DNA of 64,000 nucleotides from Candidatus Gastranaerophilales bacterium (GCA_944325005.1 CALUYO010000002.1:162171-226170); one strand, 5' to 3'. Shown: positions 46,522 to 55,628, counted from the first letter of the stretch. Numbers and translations are program-made. The notes: a model not told the origin generated them from the sequence alone.

Positions 46522-46560
46522 CTGCTATAATCGTGATATAATATATCACAATTATAGCAG
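46522..46560. repeat. Inverted repeat in the prepilin leader region
   Basis: Arms 46522-46539 and 46543-46560 match at 17 of 18 positions with a 3-nt centre. The sister locus has a weaker repeat at the same place. It may be an operator or hairpin, or simply a by-product of the conserved leader coding sequence. Confidence 0.6.
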
Positions 46561-46600
46561 TTTTTATGCATTTTGCAAGTTCGAAATAAAGGAAATAAGC

Positions 46601-46648
46601 TTAAAGCGCCCCCCCCCCGAACTTGGCTGATTGAAATAATCTTTTCAT
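46601..46648 (-). CDS. Leader frame interrupted at the G10 tract, upstream of a prepilin
   Basis: ATG at 46648 with an excellent AAGGAG site reads MKRLFQSAKFGGGAL and stops just after the G tract. With one more G it would fuse in frame to the prepilin and align without gaps to the sister leader over 41 residues. Confidence 0.6.
   Translation of the reverse strand: MKRLFQSAKFGGGAL
46609..46618. repeat. Homopolymer tract, 10 C on plus strand (G10 in the prepilin sense)
   Basis: Ten C between the leader start and the prepilin frame. Its upstream flank in the prepilin sense (AAGTTC) is identical to that of the G12 tract at 44310-44321. Confidence 0.95.
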
Positions 46649-46680
46649 TTTTTGCTCCTTAATTCGTTATTTACATATTA

Positions 46681-46709
46681 ATTATAACAATTTTTACTAA
46701 ACTTTTCAA
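46681..46709 (-). promoter_or_regulatory. Probable promoter of the G-tract prepilin locus 2
   Basis: On the minus strand TTGAAA (46709-46704) and TATAAT (46686-46681) are 17 bp apart. The start near 46674 gives a 26-nt leader with AAGGAG before the ATG at 46648, supporting translation from upstream of the G tract. Confidence 0.65.
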
Positions 46710-46720
46710 GCTTATTATGG

Positions 46721-46726
46721 TATAAT
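46721..46726 (+). promoter_or_regulatory. -10 box immediately before the DUF374 gene
   Basis: TATAAT is followed by six bases and the ATG at 46733. It is divergent from the prepilin promoter. Confidence 0.5.
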
Positions 46727-46732
46727 CAGAGC

Positions 46733-47416
46733 ATGGTAAGACTAATTAATGATTGGAATATAGACATTCTGGCAAATACAGCATATTCCATGATGCGGCT
46801 TCAGGAAATATTCACACACATTTATGAATACAATAACCCTAATTTAAAACCATGTATTTATGTAATGTGGCATGCAAACCAATTTCTGGTACATGGACTT
46901 GAGGATAAAGCCCATACCAGCATTCTGGTTAGTAATTCTATTGACGGAGAAGTTGTGGCAAGAGCCGTTGAAAAATGGGGATTTAAAGTCGTAAGAGGAT
47001 CTTCGGGTAAAAAAGGTGCTGTAGAATCTACTATGCAGATGCTATCCAGATTAAAAGATGGAGAGTGTGTCGGAATTATGGTAGATGGTCCTAGCGGACC
47101 TCTTCATAAAGTTAAAAACGGAGCTATAAAACTTGCACAAATGTCCGGAGCACCTATTGTTCCGGCTCACTGGTACTCGCCCCAGAAAACTTTTATAAGC
47201 CTGCCTTCATGGGATAAAATGAAAACACCCTTTGGAGATTGCAACATCTTAAATCTATATGGGAAACCTTTATACATAAAACATGATGCAACAGATGAAG
47301 AACTGGCATCTGCAAAAGAAAATATAAGAACCCAGCTTCTTGAATTGGAAGCAAAGGCTCCCGAAATATATGCGGAGGCAAAAAAACAAAATCTATGGAA
47401 AAAGAAAAAAAATTAA
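46733..47416 (+). CDS. DUF374 lysophospholipid acyltransferase-like protein
   Basis: A 227-residue protein of the DUF374/COG2121 family, related to lipid A or glycerolipid acyltransferases. Seen are YVMWHANQFLVHG (candidate catalytic His), SNSIDGEVVARAVEKWGFKV, RGSSGKKGA, GIMVDGPSGPLHKVKNGAIK and GAPIVPAHW. The exact acceptor is unknown; an envelope lipid is likely. Its last 22 nt overlap the nitrilase gene. Confidence 0.87.
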   Translation: MVRLINDWNIDILANTAYSMMRLQEIFTHIYEYNNPNLKPCIYVMWHANQFLVHGLEDKAHTSILVSNSIDGEVVARAVEKWGFKVVRGSSGKKGAVESTMQMLSRLKDGECVGIMVDGPSGPLHKVKNGAIKLAQMSGAPIVPAHWYSPQKTFISLPSWDKMKTPFGDCNILNLYGKPLYIKHDATDEELASAKENIRTQLLELEAKAPEIYAEAKKQNLWKKKKN

Positions 47417-48216
47417 ACATATCTGCAATTCAGATGTGTTCTAAAATCGGGGATAAAAAAGCTAATTTTGAAAAAGTAGCAACACTTATTGAAAGAGACG
47501 TCAAAACAGGTGTAGATGTTATTGTTCTGCCTGAAGTCTGGACAGTAGGATGGTCTCCAAAACATTTCAGGGAAAGCGCCGAAGACATTAATAACGGCGA
47601 AACTGTTAATTTTCTTTCTCAAATTGCAAAAAAATACAACAGCTGGGTTATTGGCGGAAGCTTTATATCAAAAGAAAAAACGCATTATTATAATACTTGC
47701 CCGGTTTTTAGCAGAAATGGAGAATTAATTGCAACATATTCAAAAAATCATTTATTCTCTTATTACGGATGCGACGAAGGGAAATATGTAGAAATAGGAA
47801 AATCTCCTGTTATGGTTGATATTGAAGGGGTAAAAACAGGTTTAACAATATGCTATGATATAAGATTTCCGGAAATTTACAGAGCTTATAGAATTGCAGG
47901 TGCAGATCTGTTTATTAACTGCGCAGCCTGGGGGTTGAAAAAACCGGTTCCATGGGAGAGTATGACACGATGCAGAGCAATTGAAAACCAGACATTTATG
48001 GTAGCCCTAACCCAATCAGGATATATCGAAAATGGAGAATGGAATATAGGTCATTCAAGAATTATTGATTATAAAGGGGAATCAACAGCAGAAATCAAAG
48101 ACCAGAAAGAAGGAGCTATGACAGCAATTCTTGATTTTGAGCCAATGTATGAATTTAGAGAAAAATGTACCTGTTTAAATGATATAAGAAAAACTTACGA
48201 GGTTAAAAGCGTATGA
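47395..48216 (+). CDS. Carbon-nitrogen hydrolase (nitrilase superfamily, omega-amidase-like)
   Basis: A 273-residue hydrolase with the complete Glu-Lys-Cys triad: E47 in VLPEVWT, K117 in TYSKNHLFS and C153 in TICYDIRFPEIYR. The overall pattern (INCAAWGLKKPVPWE, CRAIENQTF) resembles omega-amidases that clean up alpha-ketoglutaramate or similar amides. The substrate is not determined by sequence alone. The start lies within the preceding acyltransferase gene, and the end overlaps dacB by 4 nt. Confidence 0.9.
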   Translation: MEKEKKLNISAIQMCSKIGDKKANFEKVATLIERDVKTGVDVIVLPEVWTVGWSPKHFRESAEDINNGETVNFLSQIAKKYNSWVIGGSFISKEKTHYYNTCPVFSRNGELIATYSKNHLFSYYGCDEGKYVEIGKSPVMVDIEGVKTGLTICYDIRFPEIYRAYRIAGADLFINCAAWGLKKPVPWESMTRCRAIENQTFMVALTQSGYIENGEWNIGHSRIIDYKGESTAEIKDQKEGAMTAILDFEPMYEFREKCTCLNDIRKTYEVKSV

Positions 48217-49562
48217 AAAAACTATTTAATATTTTAACAGCTATAATTATTTTGTTCACAGTTCAAACAAAATCTTACTCTGCCGCAATTGACAAAACTA
48301 TATCAAAATCAGGCATTAATAAAGGAGCTGTCTCTGTATCAGTAAAAGAGGTTTCTACAGGCAAAGCAGTTTATAATTTAAATGAAAAACAACCGTCAAT
48401 GCCTGCTTCAACCTTAAAGCTTGTTACTTTATCAGCATCGCTTGACACACTCGGAAAAGATTACGAATTTTCTACCAGATTATACAAAAATACCAATAAC
48501 GAATTATTTCTCCGGCTCGGAGCAGATCCTTTCTTAACGTCGTCAGGTCTAAATAACATAATGGAAAAAGCTGTAAAAGAAAAAAAAGTTGTATCTCCAA
48601 AAAATATTTATATAGATGATTACATTTTTGATAAAACAGAATGGGGCGAAGGCTGGCAGTGGGATGACGACTTAAATCCTTTAATGCCTAAATTCAGCTC
48701 GTATAACATTGATAAAAATCTTTTGAATATTGTTATTTCACCGACGGGCGACGGAGCTCCGGCACAAATTTATACAACTAAATTTTATCCGGTAACGTTT
48801 ATGAACCTTGTCACTACAGGAGCAGAAACTAATATCGAATTTTCAAGGAATAACAGTATTTCTCCACACATATTAACAGTGTCCGGAACGGTAAATAAAC
48901 AAATAACAGAACAAATTCCGGTTAATAACCCCAAAAGATATTTTATAATACGACTTGAAGATGCAATAAGCTCAGCAAAAATGGACTATTACGGAAAATT
49001 TGTACAGAAAAAAACTCCTGCCTCAAATATTTATATTGTTTCAGAGGTTAAACATCCTATATCTGACGCAGTTAAAGCAATATTAAAAGATAGTAATAAC
49101 TTTGTTGCAGAAACAGTATTTAAACTTGCCGGAGCTAAATACGTCAACAACACCGGCTCACTTGAACACTCACAGCAAATGCTTAAATCATATCTTGGTA
49201 AATTAGGTATTAACACTGATGATATAAAAATTGTTGATGGAAGCGGTGTATCAAAAAATAATATAATAACAACAGACTTCATGACAGATTTTCTTGTCAA
49301 AGAGGCAGGAAATGATGACTTAAAAAATTCACTCCCGACAGCAGGCGAAGGAACACTTAAAACAAGAATGCTTTATTTTAAAGATAACTTACGTGCTAAA
49401 ACAGGCACGTTATCCGATGTCAGTTCAATCGCAGGTTATTTAACCTCAAGAAGCGGAAAAACTTATGCGTTTGACATAATTATCAATGACCCTAAAAGCA
49501 GAGCCAATGATAAAAAATCACTTGAAGAGTATATTTTAAGAGATATTTATATGAACTATTAA
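48213..49562 (+). CDS. dacB: D-alanyl-D-alanine carboxypeptidase/endopeptidase (PBP4, S13)
   Basis: A 449-residue low-molecular-weight penicillin-binding protein. A signal peptide (LFNILTAIIILFTVQTKSYSA) directs it to the periplasm. The active site is complete: SxxK as S66-T-L-K69, SxN in DGSGVSKNN and KTG in RAKTGTLSD. It trims pentapeptides or cleaves crosslinks in peptidoglycan. The ATG overlaps the nitrilase stop (ATGA). ldcA and anmK elsewhere in the window belong to the same recycling theme. Confidence 0.94.
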   Translation: MKKLFNILTAIIILFTVQTKSYSAAIDKTISKSGINKGAVSVSVKEVSTGKAVYNLNEKQPSMPASTLKLVTLSASLDTLGKDYEFSTRLYKNTNNELFLRLGADPFLTSSGLNNIMEKAVKEKKVVSPKNIYIDDYIFDKTEWGEGWQWDDDLNPLMPKFSSYNIDKNLLNIVISPTGDGAPAQIYTTKFYPVTFMNLVTTGAETNIEFSRNNSISPHILTVSGTVNKQITEQIPVNNPKRYFIIRLEDAISSAKMDYYGKFVQKKTPASNIYIVSEVKHPISDAVKAILKDSNNFVAETVFKLAGAKYVNNTGSLEHSQQMLKSYLGKLGINTDDIKIVDGSGVSKNNIITTDFMTDFLVKEAGNDDLKNSLPTAGEGTLKTRMLYFKDNLRAKTGTLSDVSSIAGYLTSRSGKTYAFDIIINDPKSRANDKKSLEEYILRDIYMNY

Positions 49563-49569
49563 AATAAAA

Positions 49570-49998
49570 TTACAGTTTGTCTTTAAAGAAAACGATTTTT
49601 GAAAGTGCACCTATTAAACCGCCTATAACCCCAAAAACAATAGCTGTCTGCACTCTTGCTTTAGGAAGAAATCCCTTAATTGATTTATAGGCATTTTCAA
49701 GTTTTGGAGATGTTATAAATTCTGCAAGTTTTGCCTCCGCCGTATTGTTTTTAACCGCCTCTAAAATGCTTTTACGCGCATCAACAATAGTTTTACGAGC
49801 ATTTTTTTGAGAATCAGAAGCCTTAACCAAATATTTTTTCGGGATGGATTTTTCAAATACATCAGTTTTCTGAGTTAATAGTTGCTCAAGATTGTACTTT
49901 CGCGGTGCAAGAGTATAACCTATACCAGCACCAATCATTCCTGTCATTAAGCCGACTTCGGCAGGAGAAACAGAAGTATAGTGATAATACTGACTCAT
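49570..49998 (-). CDS. Small membrane protein of unknown function
   Basis: A 142-residue protein. An N-terminal hydrophobic segment (GLMTGMIGAGIGYTLA) and a C-terminal one (TAIVFGVIGGLIGALSKIVF), both Gly-rich, flank a charged helical centre. No family recognised. AGGAGG precedes the ATG. It converges on dacB with 7 bp between stops. Confidence 0.75.
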   Translation of the reverse strand: MSQYYHYTSVSPAEVGLMTGMIGAGIGYTLAPRKYNLEQLLTQKTDVFEKSIPKKYLVKASDSQKNARKTIVDARKSILEAVKNNTAEAKLAEFITSPKLENAYKSIKGFLPKARVQTAIVFGVIGGLIGALSKIVFFKDKL

Positions 49999-50156
49999 AA
50001 TAACCTCCTATACACTTAATAAACACTACTCTTATACTTATATTTAAACTCATAAGCAGTATTTTTTGTGGGAAATTTTTAACAGAATTTACATCTCGTA
50101 ACAATTCGTAAATAAGTCACAAATATGCTATATTATTAAGGGAAAGGATAAAAAAT

Positions 50157-51023
50157 ATGGAACCTTTTGTTACGATAATAACACCGACTTATAATCTGCT
50201 TGAAAACAATATGGCAGACGATTTTAACCTTTTAATATCTCTTCTGGATATACAGACATATCCCAACATAGAGCATTTAGTTATTGATAATGCCTCCACT
50301 GACGGTACCATAGAAATGCTTAAAAATTATAAAAATAAAGGATTTTTTAAATTCTACTCAGAACGTGATACAGGTAAATTCAATGCTTACAACAAAGGGG
50401 TTATGAGGGCAAAAGGGAAATACGTAACATTTTTAAGCTGTGATGATTTTATTCATGATATTACGGCAATATATGATATTGTCAATGTAATGGAAGCAAA
50501 TAACGCAGATTTCACATTTGCACCTGCTTACTGCCGTCATCCGGAAGGTTTTGTATTCTTGTTTGCGCCATCTATGCATAATGCCTTTCAAGTTCTGCCA
50601 TGCGCAAGACAGGCAATGTTTTTTAAAAAATCCATGATTGAAAAGGAAAATTACTTCGATGAAAAATTCAAAACAATGTCTGATTTTGATTTTATTATGC
50701 GAATAATAATGAAACGCTATAAACCTGTATATTTTGACAGTAACTATGTCACATATAAACTCGGAACAAAAGCTATGGAAAACCCTCAGCGCTCAGAAGA
50801 AGAAAGTAAAGCTATATATTTTAAAAATTTCAGATCTCTTTACCCGATGGATGACGAAATTCTTGAACAGATGGCAAAATTTTCAGCATTTCCTCGTCCT
50901 TTACTTGAAAAACTTTCAACATTTTTTCCTGAAGCCGACAGGGATTTATTCTTCTCAAAATGCGAAGAAATGCACCAGTTGAGAGTAAATGCTACAAATG
51001 TACAACAACAGAGTAATTTGTAA
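50157..51023 (+). CDS. Family 2 glycosyltransferase
   Basis: A 288-residue GT-A fold enzyme. It shows VTIITPTYN at the N-terminus, NIEHLVIDNASTDGT, SERDTGKFNAYNKGVMRAKG and FLSCDDF, the nucleotide-sugar and metal-binding parts. No transmembrane segment is seen. The closest logic is with glycosyltransferases of surface polysaccharide or glycan synthesis. AAAGGA precedes the ATG. The dehydrogenase 105 bp downstream could supply a modified sugar nucleotide. Confidence 0.88.
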   Translation: MEPFVTIITPTYNLLENNMADDFNLLISLLDIQTYPNIEHLVIDNASTDGTIEMLKNYKNKGFFKFYSERDTGKFNAYNKGVMRAKGKYVTFLSCDDFIHDITAIYDIVNVMEANNADFTFAPAYCRHPEGFVFLFAPSMHNAFQVLPCARQAMFFKKSMIEKENYFDEKFKTMSDFDFIMRIIMKRYKPVYFDSNYVTYKLGTKAMENPQRSEEESKAIYFKNFRSLYPMDDEILEQMAKFSAFPRPLLEKLSTFFPEADRDLFFSKCEEMHQLRVNATNVQQQSNL

Positions 51024-51128
51024 AAATTTTGATTAAAAATTTGCAAAAAAATCTTTGCAGAGTATGATATAATATAGTAAATAAAAAGGCTTAGCCTTTA
51101 GTATGAAAAAACAAATTAGGGAAAAAAG

Positions 51129-52127
51129 ATGAGTGAACAAAAAGTTGCAGTAATTGGCTGCGGTGTATGGGGAAGAAATATTGTCCGCAATTTTTATAAT
51201 TTGAATGTACTTGATACAGTATGCGATATTGATGAAGATAATTTAAAAAAGGTTACAGAACAATACCCCGGAGTTAAAGTTACAAAGGACTTCTATGATA
51301 TTATAAATAATAAAGAAATTACGGGAGTATGCGTTGTGACTCCTAGCCATACACATTATAAAATGGTTAAAGCAATGCTTGAAGCAGGCAAAAATGTTTA
51401 TGTAGAAAAACCAATTTCCACCGTAGCCGCTGAAGCTAGAGATTTATCACAGCTTGCTCATGACAAAGGACTTGTACTAATGGTAGGACACCTGCTTTTA
51501 TACCATCCGGCAGTAAATCGTTTAAAAATGCTTATAGAAGAAGGCGTATTAGGGAAAATAGTATATGCACAAAGCGACAGATTGAATGTTAATTACTTCA
51601 AAAATGACAGAAGTGTAATGTGGGATTTAGCCCCCCACGATGTTTCAATGATAAGCTATGTCACAGGGAAAGAACCTCTGCATGTCATATCTGCAGTCGG
51701 TTGTTCTTCCGAACAAAATGAGATTATGGATATAACCCATATAGGTATACAGTTTGAAGACGGGGTTATAGGGCATATATCAGACAGCTGGATTACTCCC
51801 AGAAAGCACGTCCAACTGCTTGTCAGAGGTACAAAAGCAACTGCAATTCTTGATGATACCGTTCCTGAAAATAAACTTGTAATTTTTGACAACTTTGTAA
51901 AAGATAATACACAGAATATTAAACTTGATTATCTGGAAATTGAACCGCTGAAACTTGAATGCCAGCATTTTATAAGTTGCTGTTCAACAGGCAAAAAAGC
52001 CCGTTCAGACGGTGATAACGGTTTCATGGTTACTCAAATACTTGAAGAAGCAGAAAAAATTATGCTTGGCGATAGAGTAAAAAAATTAGATGAAGTTAAT
52101 TTCGCTTTATCCAGAACAAAAAAATAA
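51129..52127 (+). CDS. Gfo/Idh/MocA-family oxidoreductase
   Basis: A 332-residue NAD(P)-dependent dehydrogenase. The Rossmann start is VAVIGCGVWGRNIVRNFY, then VVTPSHTHYKMVKAML and the catalytic EKP motif in VYVEKPIST. The second domain holds DLAPHDVSMISYV. It resembles UDP-N-acetylglucosamine or UDP-GlcNAcA 3-dehydrogenases (WlbA/WbpB-like), which feed surface glycans, but other sugars are possible. AGGGA precedes the ATG. Confidence 0.88.
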   Translation: MSEQKVAVIGCGVWGRNIVRNFYNLNVLDTVCDIDEDNLKKVTEQYPGVKVTKDFYDIINNKEITGVCVVTPSHTHYKMVKAMLEAGKNVYVEKPISTVAAEARDLSQLAHDKGLVLMVGHLLLYHPAVNRLKMLIEEGVLGKIVYAQSDRLNVNYFKNDRSVMWDLAPHDVSMISYVTGKEPLHVISAVGCSSEQNEIMDITHIGIQFEDGVIGHISDSWITPRKHVQLLVRGTKATAILDDTVPENKLVIFDNFVKDNTQNIKLDYLEIEPLKLECQHFISCCSTGKKARSDGDNGFMVTQILEEAEKIMLGDRVKKLDEVNFALSRTKK

Positions 52128-52148
52128 TATATCGGAGAGACATCAAAT

Positions 52149-52766
52149 ATGAATATAAAAAATAATCTTGCAAATATTGTATCAATTTCAAGAGTGTTTG
52201 TTGCTTATGTTGCAATAGCCCTGCTATATGAACAAACTACATGGGCATATTTAATTTCTTTTATTTTAACAATTGTTGCATTTTCAATGGACGGACTGGA
52301 CGGTTATCTTGCAAGAAAGTTAAACCAATCTTCAGAATGGGGATCAGTTCTTGATATTCTCGGTGACAGAATTGTTGAAATTTCATACTGGACAGTATTT
52401 GCAGTAATGGGCTGGATAAGTATTATATTCCCTCTTATTTGTGTTGCAAGAGCATTTACTACTGACGGAATAAGAAGTGTGGCCTTATCCAAGGGAATGA
52501 CTGCTTTTGGAGAAAAATCAATGCAGTCAACATCATGGGGTAAATTCATCTGTGCTTCACGCTTTATGAGAATAAGCTATGCGGTTGCAAAAGTGCTTGC
52601 ATTCCTGCTTTTAATTGCTGTAAACACTCCGGGCATGGAACTTTGGAGAGGAACTCCAGTTCTTCATATTATCACAATGATATTTGTCTGGGCCGCAATT
52701 ATCTTCTGCGTAGTAAGAGCTATACCTGTTATTGTTGAAAGCCCAAAATTATTCAATAAGGATTAA
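52149..52766 (+). CDS. CDP-alcohol phosphatidyltransferase family protein
   Basis: A 205-residue integral membrane enzyme with the complete CDP-alcohol motif: DGYLAR followed by eight residues, then GSVLDILGD. Several membrane helices follow (VFAVMGWISIIFPLICVA and others). It probably makes a phospholipid such as phosphatidylglycerol phosphate (PgsA-like), but the alcohol acceptor cannot be told from the motif. GGAGAG precedes the ATG. trmL follows after 5 bp. Confidence 0.88.
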   Translation: MNIKNNLANIVSISRVFVAYVAIALLYEQTTWAYLISFILTIVAFSMDGLDGYLARKLNQSSEWGSVLDILGDRIVEISYWTVFAVMGWISIIFPLICVARAFTTDGIRSVALSKGMTAFGEKSMQSTSWGKFICASRFMRISYAVAKVLAFLLLIAVNTPGMELWRGTPVLHIITMIFVWAAIIFCVVRAIPVIVESPKLFNKD

Positions 52767-52771
52767 TCCAA

Positions 52772-53221
52772 ATGGCTAAACTTAATATAGTTTTATATGA
52801 GCCCGAAATTCCTCAAAATACGGGAAATATAGCAAGACTTTGTGCTTGCACGGGAGCGAGCCTCTATCTTGTTGGGAAACTAGGTTTTTCACTTTCAAGC
52901 AAATACACTAAACGTGCCGGCTTAGACTACTGGGATAGTGTAGACCTTCATAAAATTGATACAATGGAAGAATTGCTGTATGCAAACAAATGTGCTAATT
53001 TTTATTATCTGACGACAAAAACTAAAAAATTGTACACAGACGTAAAATTTCAGGACGGAGACTTCATAGTATTTGGACCGGAAACACGAGGTCTGCCTGA
53101 CATTTATGTAAAAGATAAAAATGCTTTGACTATTCCAATGAAAGAGGGGCAGAGAAGTTTAAATCTTTCAAACTCTGTCGCAATTGTAACTTATGAGGCA
53201 ATAAGACAAAATGGTCTATAA
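52772..53221 (+). CDS. trmL: tRNA (cytidine/uridine-34 2'-O)-methyltransferase
   Basis: A 149-residue minimal SPOUT methyltransferase acting on the wobble base of leucine tRNAs. It shows NIVLYEPEIPQNTGNIARLC, VGKLGFSLSSKYTKRAGLDY, FGPETRGLP and GQRSLNLSNSVAIVTYEA, all standard for TrmL. The overlap with nnrD is 11 nt, so the genes are probably cotranslated. Confidence 0.94.
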   Translation: MAKLNIVLYEPEIPQNTGNIARLCACTGASLYLVGKLGFSLSSKYTKRAGLDYWDSVDLHKIDTMEELLYANKCANFYYLTTKTKKLYTDVKFQDGDFIVFGPETRGLPDIYVKDKNALTIPMKEGQRSLNLSNSVAIVTYEAIRQNGL

Positions 53222-54032
53222 TATTCCAAAACTTCCATACCGTGATGAAAATTCAAACAAGGGCACATTCGGGAAAATATTAAATGTTTCAGGATCTGAA
53301 CACATGACAGGGGCAGCCTGTTTATCATCTATTGCCGCACTAAGGACAGGAGCAGGATATGTAGAACTCGCAAGTAACAAAAATGTGTTAATGGCGGCAG
53401 CATCATTTGCACCTGAAATCGTACTTGCACCTATTAGTAAAGTTTCTGATATCATAAAAACTTCAACGGTTTTATTAATAGGGTGCGGTCTCTCAACAAC
53501 TGATGAAGCTAAAGAAATTTTCAAAAAAACTCTTTCTGAAGCAGGAAAGCGACCGGTTGTGATAGATGCGGATGGACTAAATATTTTATCAGAACTTGAA
53601 ATAAAAATGCCGGAAAACATAATATTAACCCCGCATCCCAAAGAAGCGTCAAGGTTATTACACTGCACTCTTGATCATATACTGATGAACATGGAGGAAA
53701 GTGCACAAAAAATAACAAAAAAATATAATTGTGTAACTGTACTTAAATCTCATAAAACACTTGTAGCTTCACAATACGGAACAGTTTATCAAAACACTAC
53801 AGGAAGCAGCGCCCTTGCAAAAGCCGGAAGCGGTGATGTATTAGCAGGAATTATTGCAGGACTTTTGGCCCAGCGCATGAACTTATTTGATGCTGCGGTT
53901 TTAGGAGTATATTTACATGGGCTTGCAGGAGATTTAGCAAAAAATGACCTGACTGAATACGGTGTTTTAGCATCCGATACAATCAGGTACATTCCTTATG
54001 CTATTAAACAATATCTTATGCAAGATAATTAA
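53211..54032 (+). CDS. nnrD: ADP/ATP-dependent NAD(P)H-hydrate dehydratase
   Basis: A 273-residue repair enzyme that converts damaged hydrated NAD(P)H back to NAD(P)H. It shows KGTFGKILNVSGSEHMTGAA, LLIGCGLSTTD, ILTPHPKEASRLL and the catalytic AKAGSGDVLAGIIAGLL. The N-terminal epimerase domain (NnrE) found in many YjeF fusions is absent. The end overlaps a convergent small gene by 17 nt. Confidence 0.92.
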   Translation: MVYNIPKLPYRDENSNKGTFGKILNVSGSEHMTGAACLSSIAALRTGAGYVELASNKNVLMAAASFAPEIVLAPISKVSDIIKTSTVLLIGCGLSTTDEAKEIFKKTLSEAGKRPVVIDADGLNILSELEIKMPENIILTPHPKEASRLLHCTLDHILMNMEESAQKITKKYNCVTVLKSHKTLVASQYGTVYQNTTGSSALAKAGSGDVLAGIIAGLLAQRMNLFDAAVLGVYLHGLAGDLAKNDLTEYGVLASDTIRYIPYAIKQYLMQDN

Positions 54033-54342
54033 TGCTGTTTTCCGGAATGATTTGCTCCTTTGGTTGAGCATCATTAAAAGCTTTTACATTTTGTTTTGTA
54101 GCCGCAAAAGAATCCATAATTTTTTTCTTTCCTATCTCACGTCCTTCAACAGGAACACTACCAAAAAATGCTCCTTCCGGAATATATTCATTATTACGGG
54201 CGGCAATCTTATTTTTGTTAATAAGAACTCTGCCTGACTCTTTAATAGTTTCCGCTAAATTCGCTTCAACCTGAGCAGCTTTTCTTTCCAAATATTGCTG
54301 AGCCATTGTTTTGTTTGAGGTAAATGCTGTTTTGTCAATCAT
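54016..54342 (-). CDS. Small soluble protein of unknown function
   Basis: A 108-residue charged protein, MIDKTAFTSNKTMAQQYLER onward, mostly helical with Ala, Lys, Glu and Asn, ending in ENSINYLA. No domain recognised and no membrane segment. A strong AAGGAG site seven bases before the ATG supports it as a real gene. Its last 17 nt overlap nnrD on the other strand. Confidence 0.7.
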   Translation of the reverse strand: MIDKTAFTSNKTMAQQYLERKAAQVEANLAETIKESGRVLINKNKIAARNNEYIPEGAFFGSVPVEGREIGKKKIMDSFAATKQNVKAFNDAQPKEQIIPENSINYLA

Positions 54343-54459
54343 TATTGTATTCTCCTTTTGTTACTACATAAATAATACCTGTAAATAAAAATTTTGATAG
54401 TAAAAAAAAATAAATTTACAAATATTAATAGAATAAGAATACTCAAAGAATAAAGAAAA

Positions 54460-55590
54460 TCAATTAGACAATTTTCCTAAAATTACTCTTTTAGAAGCAC
54501 CTGTACATGACGGCAGGTTATTCGGGATGCCATAGTAAGTACAGTACCCGAGAAGTGCAAATGCCATAACTTCTTTAAAATTATTTGAAATTCCGTAAGC
54601 CTCATGAGTTTTTAAATCAATATGCTTAGGCAGGTAGTGCCGTAAATACTTCATAAGTACCGGATTGTAAGCACCGCCTCCTCCTATAACAACTTCCCTA
54701 ATATCAATATCCGGATAAATAAATCTTTCATAAGAAGTTGTTATTGTTTTTGCGGTTAGAGCTGTTGCTGTAGCAATAATATCTTCCGGCTTTTTAGGAG
54801 CAAAACGAAGAGCATTTTCAATATATTCGGCTGAAAAATATTCACGTCCTGTAGTTTTAGGCGGGACTTTAAAATAATATTCATCCTGCATAAGGCACTC
54901 CAGCCAACTTTCAGAGACTTTACCTGAATCTGCTATTTTACCGTCTTTATCATAAGGCATTTTATAATATTTATTAGTACAATAATCAATCATAATATTA
55001 CCCAGACCTGTATCAAAACCAAAAGTCGGGAAATCTTGAGAAATAACTGTAACATTAGAAATTCCGCCGATATTTTGCACCAGCAGATTTTTCTTTAAAG
55101 GTTTAAACCATTTTTCATCTGCAAAGCACACCAGAGGGGCACCCTCTCCTCCGGCTGCAATATCAGCTTCACGAAAATTTGAAATTGTTAAACAGCCGGT
55201 TTCTCGCGAAATAACAGCACTTTCTCCAATTTGAAGAGTGCTTTTTAAAGATATTTTATCTAATTTCTCGTCAAAGGGAAAATGAAAAATTGTTTGTCCA
55301 TGACTGGCTATAAAATCAGGTTTTCCATGTTCAGATATTAAAACTTTACAAGCTTCTGCAAAACAATGACCTATAGCAAAATTCATTTGACAAACATCTT
55401 TGACAGAAACATTATCCGAAAAAAGCTGAAAAATTTTTGCTCTTATATGTTCAGGGTATTTATAATTTATACCAGATATAAGTCTAACAGACATATCCGG
55501 ATGAACCTCACACAAACCAGCGTCAATACTATCGCATGAGGTTCCTGACATTAAACCGATAACAAGCTTAGTCTCTAATTCTTCAGCCAT
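54460..55590 (-). CDS. anmK: Anhydro-N-acetylmuramic acid kinase
   Basis: A 376-residue ASKHA-fold kinase that phosphorylates and opens anhydroMurNAc during cell-wall recycling. It shows LVIGLMSGTSCDSIDAGL, SHGQTIFHFP, TLQIGESAVIS, NIGGISNVTV, FDTGLGNIMID and VIGGGGAYNPVLM. All main motifs are intact. A terminator-like hairpin on the same strand lies just upstream of its start. Confidence 0.94.
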   Translation of the reverse strand: MAEELETKLVIGLMSGTSCDSIDAGLCEVHPDMSVRLISGINYKYPEHIRAKIFQLFSDNVSVKDVCQMNFAIGHCFAEACKVLISEHGKPDFIASHGQTIFHFPFDEKLDKISLKSTLQIGESAVISRETGCLTISNFREADIAAGGEGAPLVCFADEKWFKPLKKNLLVQNIGGISNVTVISQDFPTFGFDTGLGNIMIDYCTNKYYKMPYDKDGKIADSGKVSESWLECLMQDEYYFKVPPKTTGREYFSAEYIENALRFAPKKPEDIIATATALTAKTITTSYERFIYPDIDIREVVIGGGGAYNPVLMKYLRHYLPKHIDLKTHEAYGISNNFKEVMAFALLGYCTYYGIPNNLPSCTGASKRVILGKLSN

Positions 55591-55604
55591 AGCTTATATA
55601 ATAT

Positions 55605-55628
55605 AAAAAAGCTTGCAAAATCGCAAGC
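55605..55628 (-). terminator. Rho-independent terminator of the candidate RNA
   Basis: On the minus strand GCTTGC, a GATTTT loop and GCAAGC are followed by six T. It sits directly upstream of anmK, which suggests a transcript ending there. Confidence 0.65.
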
